This document shows, one piece after another, positions 1 to 8,991 of a stretch of DNA of 64,000 nucleotides. The stretch is from Haliea sp963974125. Its GTDB lineage: Bacteria; Pseudomonadota; Gammaproteobacteria; Pseudomonadales; Halieaceae. The notes under the pieces are model-generated. The model ran no database searches. It saw nothing but the letters and a program-made list of their open reading frames with translations, and had not been told where the DNA came from. The stretch is from assembly GCA_963974125.1 (NCBI GenBank), contig CAXBCH010000006.1, positions 87,499 to 151,498 on the forward strand, written 5' to 3'. Position numbers and translations under genes: made by a program. Every line of letters starts with the position of its first letter. Position 1 is the stretch's first letter.

Positions 1-1626
1 CTGTTGCTGATCTGCGCGGGCTGGCTGCTGGCCTGCATCGCCGCCGCCGGGCCCAGCTGGAAAAAAATTCCGCAACCGGTTGAGCAGGTAGAAGACGCAC
101 TGGTGCTGGTGCTGGACCTCAGCTATTCGATGAAGGCCACGGATCAGCCGCCCTCGCGCCTGGACCGGGCCCGGCAAAAACTGCTGGACCTGCTCGCCAC
201 CCGGCGCGAGGGCCAGACCGGGCTGGTGGCCTATGCCGGGGACGCCCACGTGGTCACACCGCTGACCGACGACACCGGCACCATCGGCAACCTGTTACCG
301 GCGCTGAATCCGGACATGATGCCCCTGCCGGGTAGCGATACTCCCGGCGCCCTGCGCCTGGCCCTCGAATTGCTCGAGTCCGCGGGCGTCAGCGGCGGCC
401 GTATCCTGTTGCTGTCAGATGGCGTCGAGGCAACGGAGGTTGCGCGCATGGCGCGGCAGATACGCAGCGCAGGCGTCACGCTCTCGGTGCTCGGACTCGG
501 CACCGATAATGGTGCTCCCATGCCCCTGCCCCGGGGCGGTTTTTTGCGCGACGACGCCGGTGCCATTGTCATCCCGCGTCTCGACGAAGGCCCCCTGCAG
601 GAACTGGCGCGGGCCGCCGGTGGTCGTTACCAGCGTCTGCAGGTCGACGACAGTGACCTGGAGATGCTGCTGGCACAGTCCGCCACCGCCACCGAAACCA
701 GCCTGGCGGAAGATCTGACGACGGATGCCTGGGAGGACCAGGGCTACTGGCTGATCATTCTGCTGTTGCCTCTGGCGCTGGCCCTGTTCCGGCGCGGCTG
801 GCTGCTGGGCCTGCTGCCACTCCTGCTGTTGCTGGAGCCCGCAACCGCGCGCGCCCAACCCTGGCAAAACCTCTGGCTCACCCCCGACCAGCAGGCCCAG
901 CGCGCCCTGGAGGCGGGCGACCCGGAGCGTGCCGCGGCCTTGTTCGAGGATCCCGCCCGGGCCGGTGCTGCCGCCTACGAGAGCGGCGACTATGCCGGGG
1001 CAGCGGAACGTTTCCGGGCGGATGACAGCGCCGACAGCTGGTATAACCGCGGCAACGCCCTGGCCCGCGCCGGCGATCTGGATGGCGCCATGGACGCCTA
1101 CCAGCGCTCTCTGGAGCTGCAGCCAGGACAGGAAGATGCCGCCGCCAACCTGGCCCTGGTGGAGAAACTGCAACAACAGCAGGAACAGGAGCAGCAAGCA
1201 GGCGAGGACGGTGAGCCGCAGCCGGACAGCGGCGAGGAAAACCAGGGCCAGGAGCAGGGTCAGCCCGACGCAGAAAAACAGCAGCAAGAAGAACAGCAGC
1301 AAGGAGAGCCACAGCAGCAAGCAGGTGATCCGGAGCAGGGCTCGCCCCGGGACTCCGCAACAGAATCAGAAGATACAGGTATGGCGGACGAGGACTCTGG
1401 CGCCCCGCAGGCGGAACCAGCGCCGGAGCCGAAGGCCGCACAGGAGCCCCTGACCAACATAGAGGTACCGGAGCTGTCGCTGGAAGAGGCCGAGCGCAAC
1501 CAGGCCATGGAACAGTGGCTGCGACGGGTCCCGGATGACCCCTCCGGCCTGCTGCGAGAAAAATTTCGCTACGAGAGCCGCAAGCGACAACAACAACCCG
1601 GGAGTGAAAATGAGCGTGAATGGTAG
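1..1626 (+). CDS. VWA-TPR protein, BatB/BatC type (5' partial)
   Basis: The reading frame is open from the first base, so the N-terminus lies outside the window. A von Willebrand A domain carries the MIDAS motif DLSYS soon after the start and a second acidic stretch, LLLSDG, about 100 residues later. Two hydrophobic segments follow the VWA domain (around 730-840 nt), then TPR-like repeats (WYNRGNALARAGDLDGAMDAY) and a long Gln/Glu-rich low-complexity tail. This order matches fused BatB-BatC proteins of aerotolerance (Bat) operons, which are inner-membrane proteins facing the periplasm. The next gene, batD-like, overlaps its 3' end, as is usual in Bat operons. The exact physiological role is not established; stress tolerance is the family-level idea. 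Confidence 0.9.
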   Translation: MLLICAGWLLACIAAAGPSWKKIPQPVEQVEDALVLVLDLSYSMKATDQPPSRLDRARQKLLDLLATRREGQTGLVAYAGDAHVVTPLTDDTGTIGNLLPALNPDMMPLPGSDTPGALRLALELLESAGVSGGRILLLSDGVEATEVARMARQIRSAGVTLSVLGLGTDNGAPMPLPRGGFLRDDAGAIVIPRLDEGPLQELARAAGGRYQRLQVDDSDLEMLLAQSATATETSLAEDLTTDAWEDQGYWLIILLLPLALALFRRGWLLGLLPLLLLLEPATARAQPWQNLWLTPDQQAQRALEAGDPERAAALFEDPARAGAAAYESGDYAGAAERFRADDSADSWYNRGNALARAGDLDGAMDAYQRSLELQPGQEDAAANLALVEKLQQQQEQEQQAGEDGEPQPDSGEENQGQEQGQPDAEKQQQEEQQQGEPQQQAGDPEQGSPRDSATESEDTGMADEDSGAPQAEPAPEPKAAQEPLTNIEVPELSLEEAERNQAMEQWLRRVPDDPSGLLREKFRYESRKRQQQPGSENEREW

Positions 1627-3304
1627 CCGCACATGGCTGGGGCTGGGACTGTTGCTGTGGCTGTGGTGCGCGGCGCCGCAGGCGGCGCTGGAAGTCGCCG
1701 TAGACCGTCAGCAGGTGGCGCTGGGAGACAGTCTGCGCCTGGTGATCACCGCCACCGGTGATGAGGATCTGGACAGTCTCGAGCTGCGCACCCTGCTGGC
1801 GGACTTCGAGATCCTGCAGCGCAGCATGAGCAGCAGTACCAGCATTATCAATGGCCAGGCCACGCGCACCCGGCAGCTGTCGCTGGACATTACGCCGCGG
1901 CGGGAAGGCACGCTGGCAATACCCGCCTTCCGCGCCGGCGTGGAGACCACGCAACCGGTCGCCATCGAAGTCGGCCCGCCGCCCACCCTGGCGGACGCCG
2001 ACCAGCAGGTGCTGTTCAGCGCCGAGGTCGACCGCAGCGAAGTCTATGTGCAGGGGCAGCTGCTGCTGACCCTGCGCATCCAGCAAGCGATCAACCTGGA
2101 CTCACGCAGCGTCAGTGAACTGCAACTGGATGGCGCTTTCGTGAAACCGCTGGAACAGAATTCCTTCCAGCGCACGATCGACGGCCGGCCGTGGCTGGTG
2201 CACGAAGTACGCTATGCCATCTTTCCCGAGCAGAGCGGCACTCTGGAGATACCGGCCCAGGTGTTTACCGCCCGCGAGAGCAGTGGCCGCCGCAGCGTGT
2301 TCGACATTGGCGGCGGCGGTCGCCAAATCCAACGGCGCACCGAGCCTGTGGTGATCACCGTGCATCCGCGCCCGGCCGCCTTTCCTGCGGGCAGCACCTG
2401 GCTGCCTGCGCGCAATCTCACCCTGGAGGAAGACTGGTCTACCCCACCGGACCAATTGCAGGCCGGCGAATCCGCCACCCGCACCCTGCGATTGCGCGGC
2501 GAAGGCGTGCACGGCGCGCAACTGCCCCCGGTGGAGTTCGCGGCGCCAGACGCCCTGCGCTACTATCCGGACCAGCCGCTGGTGGATGACCGCGAAGACA
2601 GCAACGGCGTGGTAGGCCTGCGTCGGGACAGCGCAGCCCTGGTGGCGAGCCGGGCCGGCAGCTGGACCCTGCCGGAAGTCCGCATTCCCTGGTGGGACAC
2701 GGAAACCGACAGCCTGCGCCATGCAGTGCTGCCGGCTCGGAAGATCAAGATCGCCGCCGCTCCCGGCAGCGCTGCCGGGTTCGACCCGGTGACCGTGCCG
2801 GGCAGCGCCCCTACATCCCCTGTGGGCACCACTGCCGCCGACAGCGTCGGGCAGCGGCCCTGGCAGGCACTGGCGGCGGTACTTGCGCTGGGCTGGCTGG
2901 CGACGCTGGCCTGGCACTGGCGGGTGACGCGCGGCGCGGGCGCAGCACCTGCAACACACACGGTAGCGAACGCCAATCCGGGGGAGGCACGCGCCTTCAA
3001 ACAGCTGCAGGCGGCCTGCATCAGCAACAGCGCAGCCCAGGCCCGGCGCGCCCTGCTCGCCTGGGGCAGGGCGCGTCTGCCTGGACCCGCGGGAGCGAAT
3101 GCCGCGGGACTGGCAGCCAGCTTCGGTGATGCCGCCCTGGAACAGGCAGTGGCAGGACTGGACCGCGCCCTGTACCGGGATGGTGGCAGTGACTGGGACG
3201 GGAGCGCCCTGCTGGCAGCGGTCAAGCGCCTGCGCGAAGCTGAGCCCAGGCGCGGCGCCAGCAGCGGCGATGACGCCCTGACGCTCTACCCCCGCGGCAC
3301 CTGA
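1610..3304 (+). CDS. BatD family protein
   Basis: This is a 564-residue protein. I chose ATG 1610, preceded by GGGAG about 6 nt upstream; an in-frame start at 1535 would reach deep into the previous gene. It begins with a signal peptide (GLGLLLWLWCAAPQAA), followed by beta-rich Ig-like repeats typical of BatD (oxygen tolerance family). A single transmembrane segment near 2860-2930 (ALAAVLALGWLATLAW) is followed by a small cytoplasmic domain. It overlaps the VWA-TPR gene by 17 nt, so the two are probably translationally coupled. BatD is thought to work with the VWA proteins at the inner membrane, but no biochemical activity is known. Confidence 0.9.
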   Translation: MSVNGSRTWLGLGLLLWLWCAAPQAALEVAVDRQQVALGDSLRLVITATGDEDLDSLELRTLLADFEILQRSMSSSTSIINGQATRTRQLSLDITPRREGTLAIPAFRAGVETTQPVAIEVGPPPTLADADQQVLFSAEVDRSEVYVQGQLLLTLRIQQAINLDSRSVSELQLDGAFVKPLEQNSFQRTIDGRPWLVHEVRYAIFPEQSGTLEIPAQVFTARESSGRRSVFDIGGGGRQIQRRTEPVVITVHPRPAAFPAGSTWLPARNLTLEEDWSTPPDQLQAGESATRTLRLRGEGVHGAQLPPVEFAAPDALRYYPDQPLVDDREDSNGVVGLRRDSAALVASRAGSWTLPEVRIPWWDTETDSLRHAVLPARKIKIAAAPGSAAGFDPVTVPGSAPTSPVGTTAADSVGQRPWQALAAVLALGWLATLAWHWRVTRGAGAAPATHTVANANPGEARAFKQLQAACISNSAAQARRALLAWGRARLPGPAGANAAGLAASFGDAALEQAVAGLDRALYRDGGSDWDGSALLAAVKRLREAEPRRGASSGDDALTLYPRGT

Positions 3305-3329
3305 AGTACTCCCGGTGCAAGAGCGCCGC

Positions 3330-5990
3330 TCAGGCGGCGAGCGCCTTGTCCAGCACCTCGTAGACGTCCCGTGACACGTTCGGCAGATCGGCCAGGCGCT
3401 GCAGCTGCGCGCGCATGAGCTGCTCCCGGCCCCGGTAGTTGCGCCACTTGGTGAGGGGTGTCAGCAGGCGGGCGGCGATCTGCGGGTTGCGGCTGTCCAG
3501 CTCTTCGATCCGGTCCGCCAGGAAGCGGTAGCCAGCGCCATCAGCACGGTGGAAATTGACCGGATTGGCACTGCAGAAAGCACCGATCAGGGCGCGCAGC
3601 TTGTTGGGATTGCGGCTGTCGAAGGCCGGGTGCTGCAGCAGCCGCTGCACCCGCTCCAGGGTATCCGGCGCCGGCAACGTCGCCTGCACCTGCAACCACT
3701 GATTTACCACCAGCGTCTCGTGTTGCCAATCCTGGTAGAACCATTCCAGCGCCGCATCGCGTTGAGCCGCACTGCCGTGGCTGGCAAGTGCCTGCAGCGC
3801 GGCGAGGCGATCAGACATGTTGTCGGCATCGGCAAACTGGGCCGCCGCCAGCGCCAGGCCCTCCTCCCCCGCCAGGGCCAGATAGTCCAGACAGATGTTG
3901 CGCAGGCTGCGCGCACCGATCTGGGCGGAATCCGGGGCATAGGGTTCAGTGCTTGCCAGGCGCCGGTAGCAGTCCATGAATGCCCCGCCGTGGCGCTGCG
4001 CCAGGGCCGTGCGCACGGCATTGCGGGCGGCGTGAATGGCGTCCACATCGGCACCACCACGGCTGGCGGCCAGTTCGGCGAGATAGCTTTCACCCGGCAG
4101 GCGCAGCATTTCCGCAACCATCGCCGGATCCAGCGCGGCATTCGCCAGCAGCTCTCCGCAGGCGTCGAGGTACAGGGGATCTACCACCACCGCGGCATTG
4201 GCCGCCAACTGCTGCTGGGCTGTTTCGAGCACCCGCAGGGCCAGCTGCTGGGCGGCGTCCCAGCGCACAAAGCCGTCTTCTTCCAGGCTCATCAGGGCGC
4301 AGAGCTCGGCGCTGCTGTAGTCGTAGTCCAGGCGCACAGGCGCGGAAAAGCCCCGCAACAGTGCCGGCACCGGCGGCTCCATCACCCCCTCGAAGCAGAA
4401 GGTCTGCTCCTCCCCGGTCAGCACCAGCACCCGGTGGGTGTTGTCTGCGGTGTCTCCATCCGGCGTCTCGCCCGCCAGTCGCAACGGCAGGTTGCCCGCG
4501 GCCCCGAGCAAGCCCAGGGCGACCGGAATCATCAGCGGCACCTTGTCCGGCTGTCCCGGCGTGGGCGGCGTGCTCTGGCGCAGACTCAGGGTATAGCGTC
4601 GGGCCTGGGCATCGTACTCGCCGCGGGCGCTCAATCGGGGGGTGCCCGCCTGGGAGTACCAGCGCCGGAACTGGGTGAGGTCCATACCCGAGGCGTCCTC
4701 CATCGCCCGCACGAATTCCTCGCAGGTCACGGCCTGACCGTCGTGGCGCTCAAAATACAGGTCCGAGCCCGCACGGAAGCGCTCGGGTCCCAGCAGGGTG
4801 TGGATCATGCGCACCACTTCCGCACCCTTCTGGTAGATGGTCGCGGTATAGAAATTGGAGATCTCGACGAAGGAATCGGGCCGCACCGGATGCGCCATGG
4901 GGCCGGCGTCCTCGGCGAACTGGGCGCTGCGCAATACATTCACCTCCTCCACCCGCTTGACCGTTGCCGAGCCCATGTCCGCGGAAAACGCCTCGTCCCG
5001 AAACACGGTGAAGCCTTCCTTGAGACTGAGCTGGAACCAGTCACGGCAGGTGACCCGATTGCCCGACCAGTTGTGGAAGTACTCGTGGGCGACGATGGAC
5101 TGCACCCGCTCGAAGCCGGCATCGGTGGTGATTTCGGGGCTGCACAACACGCAGGAGCTGTTGAAGATGTTAAGCCCCTTGTTTTCCATGGCGCCCATAT
5201 TGAAATCATCGACCGCAACAACATTGAACACATCGAGGTCATACTCGCGCCCATATACTTCCTCGTCCCAGCGCATGGACTGCTGCAGCGAGCGCATGGC
5301 ATGGTCGCACTTGTCCAGGTCCTTTTCCTCGACGTAGATGCGCAGGGTGACATCGCGACCGCTGGCAGTACGGAACCGGTCCTCGATATGGCGCAGGTCT
5401 CCGGCCACCAGGGCGAACAGGTAGGCCGGCTTGGGGAACGGGTCGTGCCAGCGGGCACGATGGCGGCCGTTGCCCAGCGACTCCAGCGCCAGCGGGTTGC
5501 CGTTGCTCAGCAATACCGGGTAGCGCTGCTGGTCGGCCTCGATGCTGACGTGGAACTCCGCCATCACGTCGGGACGGTCCAGGTACCAGGTTATCTTGCG
5601 AAAACCCTCTGCCTCGCACTGGGTGCAGAACATGTTGCGGGATTTGTACAGGCCGTCCAGGGAGGTGTTGTCCTGGGGCCGGATGCGAGCCTCGCTGCGC
5701 AACTGAAAGTCATCCGGCACAGACGCCAACACCAGCCCCTCGGTGCTGAGTTTATACTCTTCGGGCGCCAGTTCGCGTCCGTCAATCGCCAGTGACAGCA
5801 GCTCCAGCTCCTGGCCATGCAATTCCAGTGCCGCACCGGGCTCGCCCTCCGGATTGCGCCGCAGATGGAGACAGGCGCTGACCAGGGCGTGGTCCTCGTG
5901 CAGGTCGAAGGCCAGCTCGGTGCGTTCGATCAGAAACGCCGGTGCCTGATAATCCTTGCGGTGAATAACTTGCGGCTGTGCATCGCGCAT
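3330..5990 (-). CDS. pepN: aminopeptidase N (M1 family)
   Basis: The 886-residue protein is close to the length of E. coli PepN. It contains the substrate-anchoring GAMEN motif (MGAMENKGLN) and the zinc motif HEYFHNW followed 18 residues later by the third ligand in KEGFTVFRDE. It releases N-terminal amino acids from peptides in the cytoplasm. The start is preceded by GAGG with 6-7 nt spacing (TTGAGGTAAACC before ATG). It is the last gene of a minus-strand group after DUF2797, with an 8-nt gap, and converges with batD. Nothing is missing from the active site. Confidence 0.97.
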   Translation of the reverse strand: MRDAQPQVIHRKDYQAPAFLIERTELAFDLHEDHALVSACLHLRRNPEGEPGAALELHGQELELLSLAIDGRELAPEEYKLSTEGLVLASVPDDFQLRSEARIRPQDNTSLDGLYKSRNMFCTQCEAEGFRKITWYLDRPDVMAEFHVSIEADQQRYPVLLSNGNPLALESLGNGRHRARWHDPFPKPAYLFALVAGDLRHIEDRFRTASGRDVTLRIYVEEKDLDKCDHAMRSLQQSMRWDEEVYGREYDLDVFNVVAVDDFNMGAMENKGLNIFNSSCVLCSPEITTDAGFERVQSIVAHEYFHNWSGNRVTCRDWFQLSLKEGFTVFRDEAFSADMGSATVKRVEEVNVLRSAQFAEDAGPMAHPVRPDSFVEISNFYTATIYQKGAEVVRMIHTLLGPERFRAGSDLYFERHDGQAVTCEEFVRAMEDASGMDLTQFRRWYSQAGTPRLSARGEYDAQARRYTLSLRQSTPPTPGQPDKVPLMIPVALGLLGAAGNLPLRLAGETPDGDTADNTHRVLVLTGEEQTFCFEGVMEPPVPALLRGFSAPVRLDYDYSSAELCALMSLEEDGFVRWDAAQQLALRVLETAQQQLAANAAVVVDPLYLDACGELLANAALDPAMVAEMLRLPGESYLAELAASRGGADVDAIHAARNAVRTALAQRHGGAFMDCYRRLASTEPYAPDSAQIGARSLRNICLDYLALAGEEGLALAAAQFADADNMSDRLAALQALASHGSAAQRDAALEWFYQDWQHETLVVNQWLQVQATLPAPDTLERVQRLLQHPAFDSRNPNKLRALIGAFCSANPVNFHRADGAGYRFLADRIEELDSRNPQIAARLLTPLTKWRNYRGREQLMRAQLQRLADLPNVSRDVYEVLDKALAA

Positions 5991-5998
5991 GGTTTACC

Positions 5999-6832
5999 TC
6001 AATGTTGTGACAGGGCGACCTGATAGCCGCCGAACTTGCGAAGGTTGATGACGCCGGTATCCAGGATCAGATACTGACCCTTGATCCCCAGCAGGGTTCC
6101 AGCCACCTGCGAGTCCTTGTCGAAATTGAACGAGGTGACCTTGCGCGGGTATTCCAGTACCGGATACTCGATCGCGGTCACAGCCTGTTGCTCGAGCGGG
6201 GCCAGCGCCTGCAGGCCAAACTGTTGTTGCAGCGCGGCAATTTCACTCGCGCAAACAGCCATCAGGCGTTGCCGTTCAGACTCAAGGTCGGCGGGCTCGG
6301 AGGGTCCCTTGAGCATCGCCTGCCAGTTGGTCCTGTCGGCAATATGCGACTTGAATACTGTTTCCACCAGCCCGGACTGCTGGCGACTGGCGACCCGGAA
6401 GATCGGCAGTGCCTGGGTTGCCCCCTGGTCCATCCAGCGGGTGGGAACCTGGCTGTGGCGTGTGATGCCCACCTTGAGACCGGAGGTGTTGGCCAAATAC
6501 ACGAAGTGGTCAATCATGCAGTTGGCTTCGCCCCACTCCGGCTCCCGGCAGGTCCCCAGGTGGTAGTGGCACTTTTCCGGGCTCATGATGCAACTGTCGC
6601 ACTGGGCCAGGCGGCGAAAGCAGGGATAACAATAGCCCTGGTTGAAACTTTTGCTGGTAAGGCGGTCGCAGTGGATGCAGTTGATCGCGCCGAGGAACTC
6701 CAGTTGCAGTGACTGGCCCAACAGTGCGTTGAGTGGCACCCGGTTATCGCCCAGCACCATCTCGTAGGCCACCGGCGCCTGGAGCCGGGTTTTCATCTTG
6801 CGCAGGGCCCCGCGGGCCAGTTCTGTCGCCAT
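5999..6832 (-). CDS. DUF2797 domain protein
   Basis: This 277-residue cytoplasmic protein has a cysteine-rich centre (CIHCDR, CYPCFRRLAQCDSC, CHYHLGTC) that could bind zinc, followed by a GIY-YIG-like stretch (VYLANTSGLKVGITRHS). This matches the DUF2797 family of gammaproteobacteria, whose function is unknown. It sits 2 nt downstream of the DUF1315 gene and 8 nt upstream of pepN, so it is part of that operon. The GIY-YIG resemblance is my reading of the Y-x(n)-GITR pattern and does not prove nuclease activity. Confidence 0.85.
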   Translation of the reverse strand: MATELARGALRKMKTRLQAPVAYEMVLGDNRVPLNALLGQSLQLEFLGAINCIHCDRLTSKSFNQGYCYPCFRRLAQCDSCIMSPEKCHYHLGTCREPEWGEANCMIDHFVYLANTSGLKVGITRHSQVPTRWMDQGATQALPIFRVASRQQSGLVETVFKSHIADRTNWQAMLKGPSEPADLESERQRLMAVCASEIAALQQQFGLQALAPLEQQAVTAIEYPVLEYPRKVTSFNFDKDSQVAGTLLGIKGQYLILDTGVINLRKFGGYQVALSQH

Positions 6833-6834
6833 GG

Positions 6835-7104
6835 TTATTGGCCACCGGGCGTATCACGCCAGCGCAGCGGCTCTGGCTGTGGATCGTCGCATTCGCTACC
6901 GGCCTTGCTGCCCTTGTCGATGTAACCGACACGCTGCTCCGGCGGCAGGTGGCGCTCCCCCCAGGCAATCAGCGCCTGCAGGGCATTGCCGCGCTGTTCG
7001 GGCGTTAGCGGGCGCCCATCGGGCCAGCGCCCCAGTTCCACCGAGCGTTTCAGGCTCTGGTAGATCTCCGGGGTCAGCTGATTGATGACATCCTCGTATT
7101 CCAT
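6835..7104 (-). CDS. YeaC-like DUF1315 protein
   Basis: This small 89-residue soluble protein has the DUF1315 pattern: an N-terminal helix (LTPEIYQSLKRSVELGRWPDG), then LTPEQR and QALIAWGERHLP. The family is widespread in gammaproteobacteria and has no known function. Its stop lies 2 nt from the start of the DUF2797 gene. A TATAAT-like -10 element on the minus strand (7132-7137) lies about 30 nt upstream, so this gene may be first in a DUF1315-DUF2797-pepN operon. Confidence 0.85.
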   Translation of the reverse strand: MEYEDVINQLTPEIYQSLKRSVELGRWPDGRPLTPEQRGNALQALIAWGERHLPPEQRVGYIDKGSKAGSECDDPQPEPLRWRDTPGGQ

Positions 7105-7131
7105 GATGGCTCCGGGGCAGAAAAGCCGCGC

Positions 7132-7137
7132 ATTATA
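7132..7137 (-). promoter_or_regulatory. possible -10 box for DUF1315-DUF2797-pepN
   Basis: On the minus strand this reads TATAAT, 27 nt before the DUF1315 start. No convincing -35 is visible, so this is a weak call resting on one perfect hexamer in a GC-rich setting. Confidence 0.3.
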
Positions 7138-7171
7138 ACCGCCTGCGGCCGCCCCTGTCCCACCCGCGACC

Positions 7172-8032
7172 TCAGCCGGGCCGGGCTCGCGACAGCAGGG
7201 CCATGCCGGCCCCCAGGGCCGCTCCCGCGAGCAGACCGCCCACGTGGGCCGCGTTGGCGATGGCGCCGAAGCCCAGCACCTCGATCACCCCCACCATGCA
7301 CAGCACCAGCCACCCCACCATCAGCAGCATGATCGGGCGGCTGGGTTCGAAGTCCCAGCGCGGCTGCAGGCGGGCGCCGACAAAGCTGAAGCCCAATAGA
7401 CCGTAGACCACCCCGGACATGCCGCCGAAGATGGACGGCCCCCCGAACAGGTACTGGCAGGCGTTGGAGACCAGGGCTATGGCAATGAACAATCCCAGCA
7501 TGTGCACGGCGCCAAGGGTACGCTCCACCTTGTTGCCCAGCTCCCAGAGCCAGAGGCTGTTGAACACGATATGCAGCCAGCCGAAGTGCAGAAACGCGGG
7601 CGTCAGCAAACGCCAGTACTCGGAGCCCATGCTGCCAAAGCTGATGCCATCGCCCTGCAGGGTGAAGGGAGCGAACGTGAACAGGGACAGCCAGGCCACG
7701 GGCGCACGCAGATACACCAGCAGGAAACCGGCCACGCTGAGCGCCATCAGCAGCAGCGTTACCGGCACAGACCACATCCGCTGCTGCACGCTGGAACCCT
7801 GCTGCGCTGCCAGCGCTTTCTGTGGCGCGATCTCCAGCAGCAACTCGCCCGAGCGCCAGGCGTGATACAGGTTCTTCACCCCCTCGACCTGGGCCGGATC
7901 AGCGACCTCCAGCACTTGCTCGCCCCCGGCCTCGTAGACCCGATGCGGGACCCGCCGCTGCTGCAGCAGGACCAGAAAGGGCAGCAGATCCTCGCTCGCC
8001 CGCACCCGCAATACCGTGAAGCCTCGCGCCAT
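7172..8032 (-). CDS. rhomboid intramembrane serine protease (GlpG type)
   Basis: The 286-residue protein has an N-terminal soluble domain of about 90 residues, as in GlpG. Six hydrophobic segments follow. The catalytic dyad is visible: Ser206 in GGMSG and His263 in NAAHVGG. The rhomboid HxxxN-type region in the second helix (LHIVFNSLWLWELGNK) is also present. It cleaves membrane proteins within the bilayer; substrates are unknown here. Its ATG shares one base with the TGA of nadK (TGATG), so translation is probably coupled. A 67-nt gap separates it from DUF1315. Confidence 0.93.
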   Translation of the reverse strand: MARGFTVLRVRASEDLLPFLVLLQQRRVPHRVYEAGGEQVLEVADPAQVEGVKNLYHAWRSGELLLEIAPQKALAAQQGSSVQQRMWSVPVTLLLMALSVAGFLLVYLRAPVAWLSLFTFAPFTLQGDGISFGSMGSEYWRLLTPAFLHFGWLHIVFNSLWLWELGNKVERTLGAVHMLGLFIAIALVSNACQYLFGGPSIFGGMSGVVYGLLGFSFVGARLQPRWDFEPSRPIMLLMVGWLVLCMVGVIEVLGFGAIANAAHVGGLLAGAALGAGMALLSRARPG

Positions 8033-8916
8033 CAGTTCACCAGCGCAGTGCTCCAGCGCAGTTTGTCCCTGCAGCTGGCGTAGAAGCTGTGTCCAACCGG
8101 GTGCAGCAAGGTCAGGCGGTGCGGTTTTTTGGTAATCACCACGGAATCACCCGGGCGCGCAGTCATGTTGACCTGGCCATCGCAGGTGACCGGGGGGTGG
8201 ATCCGGTTGCGCTCGAGAATATCCAGCCGCAGCTCACTGTTGCCGTCCACCACAATGGGGCGACTGCTGAGGGCATGGGGGAACATGGGCACCAGGACCA
8301 CCGCATCCAGAGTCGGGTGCATGATCGGTCCGCCACCGGACAGGGAGTAGGCCGTGGACCCGGTGGGGGTGGAAATGATCAAGCCGTCAGCCCGCTGGCG
8401 ATAGACAAACACCCCGTTGATGTAGAGCTCGAATTCAATCATCTGCGCGGAGGTACCGGAGTTGACCACGACATCGTTCAGGGCGTCTGCGCGAGCCACG
8501 GTCTTGCCGTCGCGCAGCACCCGCGCGTCCAGCAGGAACCGGCTTTCCCGCGCGAACTCTCCCGCCAGCACCGCGGGCACCTGGGTGGCGATGTCGTCGG
8601 GGGTGATGTCGGTCAGGAAGCCCAGACGGCCACGATTCACCCCCAGTACCGGGGTCTCGTATTTGGCCAGGGTCCGGGCGGCGCTGAGCAAGCTGCCATC
8701 GCCGCCGACAACAATTACCAGATCGCTGTCTTCGCCAATCTCATCCAGCGTAGCGCGGGGAATACTGGCGTCGGCCACCAGCTCGCCGAGCCGGGCCTCG
8801 AGCACCAGCTCCTTGCCATGCGCCTGCAACAGACTGATCAGCTGCTCCAGCACTTCCGCCAGACCATCCTGCTGACTGCGCCCAACCAGGCCGATCTTGT
8901 CAAAACCAGTTTGCAT
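8032..8916 (-). CDS. nadK: NAD kinase
   Basis: This 294-residue enzyme phosphorylates NAD to NADP in the cytoplasm. The diagnostic motifs are GGDGS (residues 71-75), NRGRLGFLTD and SPTGSTAYSLSGGGP. I chose ATG 8916, giving MQTGFDKIGL, because the usual family N-terminus is of the form FxxIGLVGR. The frame stays open upstream to 8976 but that part is unlike the family. A TATAAT-like element and a perfect palindrome lie just upstream. The gene overlaps the rhomboid gene by one base. Confidence 0.96.
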   Translation of the reverse strand: MQTGFDKIGLVGRSQQDGLAEVLEQLISLLQAHGKELVLEARLGELVADASIPRATLDEIGEDSDLVIVVGGDGSLLSAARTLAKYETPVLGVNRGRLGFLTDITPDDIATQVPAVLAGEFARESRFLLDARVLRDGKTVARADALNDVVVNSGTSAQMIEFELYINGVFVYRQRADGLIISTPTGSTAYSLSGGGPIMHPTLDAVVLVPMFPHALSSRPIVVDGNSELRLDILERNRIHPPVTCDGQVNMTARPGDSVVITKKPHRLTLLHPVGHSFYASCRDKLRWSTALVN

Positions 8917-8930
8917 AACCGCACTGCCCT

Positions 8931-8944
8931 GTTCGCAAGCGAAC
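8931..8944. promoter_or_regulatory. palindrome in nadK leader (possible operator)
   Basis: GTTCGC-AA-GCGAAC is a perfect 6+6 inverted repeat with a 2-nt centre, 15 nt upstream of the nadK ATG. It begins just downstream of a minus-strand TATAAT (8948-8953), so it would cover the transcription start. This position suits a repressor site. The binding protein is unknown; I cannot match it to a known gammaproteobacterial operator. Confidence 0.4.
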
Positions 8945-8947
8945 GCC

Positions 8948-8953
8948 ATTATA
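8948..8953 (-). promoter_or_regulatory. possible -10 box of nadK
   Basis: TATAAT on the minus strand, 32 nt before the nadK start. The -35 region is not clear. Confidence 0.35.
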
Positions 8954-8991
8954 AACACACACCCGGTAGCGGACACACGCGCCGCGGCCTC

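Noticed and set aside
878..2086. Minus-strand frame of 402 codons opposite the Bat genes
   Set aside because: Proline- and arginine-rich translation typical of a shadow frame; both plus-strand genes under it are well supported.
3324..3339. Hairpin CGCCGC-TCAG-GCGGCG as terminator of batD
   Set aside because: It overlaps the last codons of pepN and has no T tract; such short GC repeats are common by chance in this DNA.
3549..5795. Long open frame on the plus strand opposite pepN (748 codons)
   Set aside because: It is the antisense shadow of a certain gene in GC-rich DNA. The translation is rich in R, G, H and Q with no recognisable domain.
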